This document shows positions 5,463 through 9,886 of a stretch of DNA of 9,886 bases, piece by piece (the stretch's first letter is position 1; the number at the start of each line of letters is the position of its first letter). The notes beneath the pieces were generated by a model. The model did not search any database, was not told where the DNA came from, and saw only the letters and a list, made by a program, of their open reading frames with translations. Source of the stretch: Natrinema soli (GTDB lineage Archaea; Halobacteriota; Halobacteria; Halobacteriales; Natrialbaceae); assembly GCF_028618695.1 (NCBI RefSeq), contig NZ_JAQIVI010000642.1:1-9886 (forward strand). The letters run 5' to 3'. The position numbers and the translations under genes were made by a program.

Positions 5463-6626
5463 CTACTGGTAGGCGGGGATACCGGTGAACTCCTCGCCGA
5501 GGACGAGCGTGTGGATGTCGTGGGTACCCTCGTAGGTGTAGACCGTCTCCATGTTGGCCATGTGGCGCATCGGCGAGTAGTCGGTGGTGATGCCGTTGCC
5601 GCCGAGCATCTCGCGGGCGATCCGGGCCTGATCGCGGGCCGTGCGCACGTTGTTCCGCTTGGCCATCGAGACGTGCTGGGGTCGCATCTCGCCGCGCTCT
5701 TTGAGTTCGGCGAGGCGGTGGGCCAGCAGCTGGGCCAGCGTGATCTGGGTGCCCATCTCCGCGAGCTTGCGCTGTTGGAGCTGGAACCGGCCGATCGGAC
5801 CGCCAAACTGGTCGCGGTCTTTGGCGTACTGACGGGCCTCCTCGAAGCAGTCCCGCGCCGCGCCGACTGCGCCCCAGGCGATGCCGTAGCGGGCCTGCGT
5901 GAGACAGGACAGCGGCCCCTTCATGCCCGAGACGCCGGGAAGAACGTTCTCCTCGGGGACGTGGACGCCGTTCAGACCGATCTCGCCCGTGATCGACGCG
6001 CGCAGCGAGAGCTTCTCGGTGATCTTGTTCGTCGTGACGCCGTCGCGGTCGGTCTCGACCAGAAATCCGCGCACGGGGTCGTCCTCGGCCGACTTGTCAC
6101 GCGCCCAGACGATGGCGACGTCGGCGATCGGCGAGTTCGTGATCCACGTCTTCGAGCCGTTCAGCACGTAGCCGTCACCGTCCGCCTCCGCGCGGGTTTC
6201 CATCGCCGACGGATTCGAACCGTGTTCCGGCTCGGTGAGGCCGAAGCAGCCGATCGCCTCGCCTCGCCCCATCGCGGGCAGCCACTCCTCTTTCTGCTCC
6301 TCGCTCCCGTAGGCGCGGATGGGGTACATGACCAGCGCGCCCTGGACCGACGCCATCGAGCGCAGCCCCGAGTCGCCGGCCTCGAGTTCCTGCATCAGGA
6401 GCCCGTACGCCGTCTCCGAGACGTTCGGCGAGCCGTAGCCCTCGAGGTTCGGCGCGTAGAAGCCGAGTTCGCCCATCTTCGGGATGAGTTCCTTCGGGAA
6501 GGTGCCGTTCTCGAAGTGCTCGCCGATGTCGGGTTTGACGTGCTCGTCGACGAACTCCCGGGCCGTGTCCCGGATCATCCGCTCTTCCTGGTCGAGATCC
6601 TCCTCGAGCTGCACGAAATCCAGCAT
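5463..6626 (-). CDS. gcdH: Glutaryl-CoA dehydrogenase (acyl-CoA dehydrogenase family)
   Basis: This 387-residue acyl-CoA dehydrogenase has the family's usual length. FAD-dependent glutaryl-CoA dehydrogenase converts glutaryl-CoA to crotonyl-CoA and CO2, at the end of lysine, tryptophan and glutarate degradation, with electrons passing to ETF. Assignment to this subfamily rests on long similarity to the human enzyme (from memory): GCFGLTEPEHGSNPSAMETR, LNGSKTWITNSPIAD, RGFLVE, SLRASITGEIGLNGVHVPEE, ARYGIAWG and RQYAKDRDQFGGPI. The catalytic base is Glu366 in TYEGTHDIH. Arg89 in DSGLRS matches the arginine that holds the distal carboxylate of glutaryl-CoA in the human enzyme, which favours a dicarboxyl-CoA over a monocarboxyl substrate. 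It is cytoplasmic. It is divergent from the TRAP operon across a 151-base promoter region and is followed on the same strand by iclR after 209 bases. The ATG at 6624-6626 gives a leaderless-type promoter spacing. Confidence 0.92.
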   Translation of the reverse strand: MLDFVQLEEDLDQEERMIRDTAREFVDEHVKPDIGEHFENGTFPKELIPKMGELGFYAPNLEGYGSPNVSETAYGLLMQELEAGDSGLRSMASVQGALVMYPIRAYGSEEQKEEWLPAMGRGEAIGCFGLTEPEHGSNPSAMETRAEADGDGYVLNGSKTWITNSPIADVAIVWARDKSAEDDPVRGFLVETDRDGVTTNKITEKLSLRASITGEIGLNGVHVPEENVLPGVSGMKGPLSCLTQARYGIAWGAVGAARDCFEEARQYAKDRDQFGGPIGRFQLQQRKLAEMGTQITLAQLLAHRLAELKERGEMRPQHVSMAKRNNVRTARDQARIAREMLGGNGITTDYSPMRHMANMETVYTYEGTHDIHTLVLGEEFTGIPAYQ

Positions 6627-6777
6627 ACCTAGACCTATGGGAATGGCACAATAGGTATTGCGATACGGGGTGTCACATGGGTGGCCGCCGAGGTGGAAGC
6701 GGACGGCCGTTCATGTTGGGTATTTATATAATAAAACGCAATTTCGGCGGATTGCGGAAGGGTTATAACAGGTAACT
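6627..6777. promoter_or_regulatory. Divergent gcdH/TRAP promoter region with candidate operators
   Basis: This 151-base gap serves both directions. Toward gcdH, the likely TATA zone (6651-6659, read atacctat on the minus strand) overlaps one arm of an inverted repeat, acctat (6633-6638) and ataggt (6651-6656), with a 12-base spacer. Next to it lies ATTGCG (6657-6662). Toward the TRAP genes, the strong TATA-like run tatttatataataaaa starts at 6721. It is followed at 6737-6756 by a perfect inverted repeat, cgcaat and attgcg with an 8-base spacer. A second TATA-like ttataac lies at 6763-6769. Repression by the neighbouring IclR protein is a reasonable inference. Confidence 0.5.
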
Positions 6778-7866
6778 ATGAAGACGTTTGGCATGGCGAA
6801 GAGGGACAAATCCACGGACAGACGTACCACTCGACGATCGATTCTCGCGACAGCAGGCGTCGGTTCCCTCGCGGCGATCGCCGGTTGTATCGGCGGCGAG
6901 ACGAGCGGCGGCAGCGACCAGAACCTCGAGACCCTGTCGGACATCAACGAGAACACGTCGGTGTCACCGACGCCGAGCGGCTCCGGGACGGCTCCAGCGC
7001 TCGAACGAGCGCTCGATCACGCTACCGACGGATACGACCGTGTCAGCAACGACTACGGCGAGCAGGGCAACGCGATCAACGAGAACCAGCTCGACGCCGG
7101 CGTCGGGACGCTGATGAACTTCTCGATCACGCCTAGCTGGCTCCAGCAGACCGCGAGTACCGTCGACAACCTCCGCGTCCTCGACGTGACCGACGAGACC
7201 GAGCAGGCCTGGAACGACGACGACCGACTGCTGATCCAGCCGGCCGAGACGGGGCAGATCGACAACGTCGACGCCCCCGACGAGGTTCCCGCGCCGACCT
7301 TCGCGTACAACTTCGTCTCCCGGGCCGACCTCGAGTACGACACGGTCTACACGTTCCTCGAGACGCTGTACGAGCAGAAGGATGAACTGGCGGACTACGC
7401 CGGCCTGCTGGCGACCCACGAGGAAGACGAGTTCTGGGTGAAGAACATGTACGACGGCGTCCCCTTCCACGACGCCGCGGCGGACTTCTACGAGGAGATC
7501 GGCGTCTGGAGCGACGAGTTCGAGCGCGCCGGTGGCAGTTCGAGCGGCGGCGCGACCGGCGACACCGACGTTCGGATGCGGACGTCGACGTCGACGACCA
7601 CGGCCTACTCCGCGAACCAGGGGATGACCAGTGCCGTCAACGAGGGGACCGACGACCTGTTCGTCGAGGCCCAGACCAGCCAGGGAACCGAGGCGAACCT
7701 CGGTGCGCTCGACCAGGAGGATGCCGAGATGGTCTACATCCAGAACTGGTCGGCACGGCAGGTCCAAGAAGGTGCCGGCAACTACAGCGAACTCGGCTTC
7801 GAAATGGCACAGATCGTCCACTTCTACGATCTGCCGTGGTTCTTCATCGCCGAGGGCGGTAACTAA
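6778..7866 (+). CDS. TAXI-family TRAP solute-binding lipoprotein, circularly permuted
   Basis: This 362-residue extracytoplasmic binding protein of a TRAP transporter has a Tat signal (RRSIL after Arg19-Arg20) and a lipobox AIAGC with the lipidated Cys37, so it is membrane-anchored outside the cell. What follows is in the wrong order for the TAXI family. Residues 50-249 match the usual second part: LETLSDI, SVSPTPSGSGTA (61-72), NQLDAGVGT (103-111), TFAYNFVSRADL, and PFHDAAADFYEEIGVW (229-244), which is normally the protein's C-terminal end. A linker (GGSSSGGATGDT, 252-263) comes next. Then comes the part that is normally the mature N-terminus: VRMRTSTSTTTAYSANQGM, EAQTSQGTEANLGALD and QIVHFYDLPWFFI, ending at 362. 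The frame is clean and codon use is normal throughout. An ATG at 6793 is an alternative start: ttataac at 6763-6769 is centred 27 bases before it. The stop is 8 bases before the permease ATG. The substrate is unknown; characterised TAXI proteins bind glutamate, glutamine or 2-oxoglutarate-like acids. Confidence 0.88.
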   Translation: MKTFGMAKRDKSTDRRTTRRSILATAGVGSLAAIAGCIGGETSGGSDQNLETLSDINENTSVSPTPSGSGTAPALERALDHATDGYDRVSNDYGEQGNAINENQLDAGVGTLMNFSITPSWLQQTASTVDNLRVLDVTDETEQAWNDDDRLLIQPAETGQIDNVDAPDEVPAPTFAYNFVSRADLEYDTVYTFLETLYEQKDELADYAGLLATHEEDEFWVKNMYDGVPFHDAAADFYEEIGVWSDEFERAGGSSSGGATGDTDVRMRTSTSTTTAYSANQGMTSAVNEGTDDLFVEAQTSQGTEANLGALDQEDAEMVYIQNWSARQVQEGAGNYSELGFEMAQIVHFYDLPWFFIAEGGN

Positions 7867-7874
7867 CAGAACCG

Positions 7875-9886
7875 ATGTCCGAAGCATATTCCGACCGCGG
7901 CCTCACCGAGATAGTCCTCGGGTTCCTCGTGTACGTATTTGGGTTCGCCCTGACGGGGTACACCGTCTTGTACGCCGTGTCCCTCGTGGGCGGATGGCCC
8001 CTCACCGGCCTCGTCGACGAACCGCGCTGGGTAGTCCGCGACAAGCAATACATGATCCTCTTTTTCGGAATGGGGATCGCGCTGTACTACCTCGACTACG
8101 CCTACCAGCAGTTCGCCGACGAAAGCCCCGACGTTGGTATCGATGCAGCGACATCCTCGACGGCCGGCGAGAGCGTCGACGGTGCGCTCGAGCGAGCGCG
8201 ACGCGTCTGGGAGCGGGTCGACCCGTACATCGCCCTCGCCCTCGCCCTCGCGGCGCTGTTCACGATGTACCACGTCTATACGAACTTTATCCGACTCGAC
8301 GAGGATGCGTACATCCTCGGCTACACCACCACCGATCACGTCGTCGGCGTGGTGTTGATCGCGATGGCGGTCGACACGACCCGTCGAGCATTCGGTACCA
8401 CGATCGCAGCCGTCGCCGTCGCAGCGATCGCGTATGCCCACTCCGCGGTCGGCCCGCGGCTGTTCGGCGTCTTCCAGCACTCGGGTCAGAGCTGGGAGCA
8501 GATCGCCGAGAACGGCGCGATCGGCATTAGCGGCGTCTACCATAGCACCATGATGGGGATCGGCTCGACGTGGGTCGCAATCTTCATCATGTTCGCCGGG
8601 ATCGCGAAGGCGTTCGGGCTGATGGAGTTCGTCCGCGATATCGGGAAGGAACTCGGACGGAGCCTCCGAACCGGCGTCGTCCAGATCGCCGTCATCTCGA
8701 GCATGATTATGGGCTCGATCACCGGGAGCGCGGCGGCCAACACCGCGACGACCGGGAGCTTTACGATCCCGATGATCAAGGATCAAGGCGTCGACAGCGA
8801 CGTCGCCGCCTCGATCGAGGCGGTCGCCTCCGCGGGCGGCCAGATGCTGCCGCCCGTGATGGGCGTCGCGGCGTTCCTGATGGCCGACATCATTCAGGTC
8901 CCGTACCTAGACATCGTCCAGGCTGGAGTTATTCCGGCGGCATTGTTCTACTTCAGCGTCTGTCTGGCCGTCCACTTCACCATCCTCAAGTTCGGCTGGA
9001 TCTCGAGCGACCTCTCGTCGTTCAGGTGGCGACTCCTCCTCAACGGGCTTCACTTCGCGATCCCGATGGGCGTCCTCCTGTACACGCTCGTCTACCTGCG
9101 GTACACGCCGCTGTCGGCGGGCATGAATACGATCTTCGCGATCATCGGCGTGATGTTCGTCCGGAACTTCGTCGTCGGCGTCGTCGGCGTCGGTTCCGAC
9201 GAGGTGACGGCCGAGATCCTCGGGCGGGAGATACAGGGCGACGATCTGCTTGGGAACCTCGTCGCGACGATCAAGCAAACCTTCGACGGGTTCAAACAGG
9301 GCGGGACCGACATGGCACCGCTGGTCGGCGTCCTCGCGGCCATGGGCGTGATCGTCGAACTGCTCGAGGGAACGGGGCTGACGGCCCGCGTCGCGACGTC
9401 GATCGTCAGCCTCGGCGACGTGAGCTTGCTCGGGTTCGGCGGCGGACTGTTCGTCGTCCTGTTCCTCGCGATGATCGCCAGCATCCTGTTCGGGCTCGGG
9501 ATGCCGACGCCCGCGGCATACATCCTCGTGGCCATCCTGGTTGCGAAACCGATCACCGAACTGGGAACCCCTGACATCGCGACGCATATGTTCGTGTTCT
9601 ACTTCGCGATGTTGTCGGCGATCACGCCGCCGGTCGCGATCTCGGTCGCGATCGGGGCGCGGATCGCGGGCGCGAGCTTCCTCCAGTCGGCCAAACAGGC
9701 GCTCCGGCTCGGTGCGCCCGGATTCGTCATCCCCTACGCCTTCATCGCGAACGAGAGTCTCATCTACTGGTCCGCCGAGACGCTGCTCGCGTTCCCCGTC
9801 GTGCTGGCCGGCACCGTCGCCCTGATCGTCGCGACGATCGGGTTCGACGGCGCGCGCGACCTCTCTGCGCCGGTCCGTGTGCTCTT
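7875..9886 (+). CDS. TRAP transporter fused permease (small and large membrane subunits), C-terminus outside the window
   Basis: The frame is open from the ATG at 7875 to the window edge (670 codons visible). The N-terminal part (about 1-200) holds several hydrophobic segments (near 12-42, 58-78, 116-133, 147-165) split by an acidic loop (DESPDVGIDAATSSTAGES), and is equivalent to the small DctQ-type subunit. The rest is the DctM-type large subunit. It shows GSITGSAAANTATTGSFTIP (280-299) and GGQMLPPVMGVAAFLMAD (321-338). FGLGMPTPAAYI starts at 539, and a later ITPPVA motif follows, all typical of the TRAP fused (4TM/12TM) permeases that pair with TAXI binding proteins. It would import the substrate delivered by the lipoprotein using an ion gradient, probably Na+ (family knowledge). 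Family members have about 620-900 residues, so it may be nearly complete. The 8-base spacing to the upstream stop indicates one operon. Confidence 0.93.
   Translation, partial: MSEAYSDRGLTEIVLGFLVYVFGFALTGYTVLYAVSLVGGWPLTGLVDEPRWVVRDKQYMILFFGMGIALYYLDYAYQQFADESPDVGIDAATSSTAGESVDGALERARRVWERVDPYIALALALAALFTMYHVYTNFIRLDEDAYILGYTTTDHVVGVVLIAMAVDTTRRAFGTTIAAVAVAAIAYAHSAVGPRLFGVFQHSGQSWEQIAENGAIGISGVYHSTMMGIGSTWVAIFIMFAGIAKAFGLMEFVRDIGKELGRSLRTGVVQIAVISSMIMGSITGSAAANTATTGSFTIPMIKDQGVDSDVAASIEAVASAGGQMLPPVMGVAAFLMADIIQVPYLDIVQAGVIPAALFYFSVCLAVHFTILKFGWISSDLSSFRWRLLLNGLHFAIPMGVLLYTLVYLRYTPLSAGMNTIFAIIGVMFVRNFVVGVVGVGSDEVTAEILGREIQGDDLLGNLVATIKQTFDGFKQGGTDMAPLVGVLAAMGVIVELLEGTGLTARVATSIVSLGDVSLLGFGGGLFVVLFLAMIASILFGLGMPTPAAYILVAILVAKPITELGTPDIATHMFVFYFAMLSAITPPVAISVAIGARIAGASFLQSAKQALRLGAPGFVIPYAFIANESLIYWSAETLLAFPVVLAGTVALIVATIGFDGARDLSAPVRVL

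Noticed and set aside
5511..6632. 373-residue plus-strand open frame
   Set aside because: It is the antisense shadow of glutaryl-CoA dehydrogenase. It lacks any family motif, and the minus-strand frame is an unmistakable match.
6778..7866. The odd domain order as a frameshift or two half genes
   Set aside because: One uninterrupted frame with uniform codon use covers both parts, and no orphan half is found on either side.
6964..7887. 307-residue minus-strand open frame
   Set aside because: It is antisense to the binding protein. Its composition (Val/Arg/Leu-rich) is typical of a GC-rich shadow frame.
8570..9574. 334-residue plus-strand open frame in another phase, and a matching minus-strand frame
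   Set aside because: Both overlap the TRAP permease, whose motifs are clear. These frames are arginine-rich shadows.
1..9886. CRISPR arrays, insertion sequences, defence systems or riboswitches
   Set aside because: No regularly spaced repeats, transposase motifs, defence-type domains or recognisable riboswitch cores were found on either strand.

Overview
The window looks like chromosomal DNA from a halophilic archaeon (class Halobacteria, probably Natrialbales-like; the genus is a guess). The reasons are high GC with a strong G/C third-position bias, acidic soluble proteins rich in Asp and Glu, twin-arginine export signals with a lipobox, TATA elements about 27 bases from start codons that suggest leaderless mRNAs, and haloarchaea-typical families (RdfA-like, DUF255, TAXI-type TRAP).

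Layout. 1-881 (-) is the N-terminal 293 residues of a DUF255 thioredoxin-like protein that runs off the left edge. It is divergent from 1040-1636 (+), an FxsA-family membrane protein. A tRNA-Ile(GAU) with its own promoter lies at 1713-1786, followed by a short palindromic trailer. Three small minus-strand genes follow: a three-helix membrane protein (2049-2408), a Tat-exported DUF3006-like protein (2657-3112) and an RdfA-like cell-shape factor (3627-4241). They are separated by non-coding stretches holding two strong hairpins and an AT-rich island. The right half is a catabolic/transport block: an IclR regulator (4489-5253, -), glutaryl-CoA dehydrogenase (5463-6626, -) and, divergently, a TAXI-type TRAP operon with a solute-binding lipoprotein (6778-7866, +) and a fused TRAP permease (7875 to the right edge, +).

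How the right half may work together. The binding protein would capture a carboxylate outside the cell and the fused permease would import it with an ion gradient. The divergent acyl-CoA dehydrogenase would oxidise glutaryl-CoA to crotonyl-CoA, and the IclR protein is the obvious local regulator. The hexamer CGCAAT/ATTGCG recurs in all three promoter regions, which supports one shared regulon. The glutarate-like substrate is an inference from neighbourhood only.

Main discovery. The TRAP binding protein appears to be a natural circular permutation of the TAXI fold. Behind a normal Tat/lipobox leader, the parts that are usually the middle and the C-terminal end come first (residues about 48-249). 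A Gly/Ser linker follows, and then the segment that is normally the mature N-terminus (about 262-362). No leftover half-gene lies on either side, and the permease starts 8 bases after the stop.
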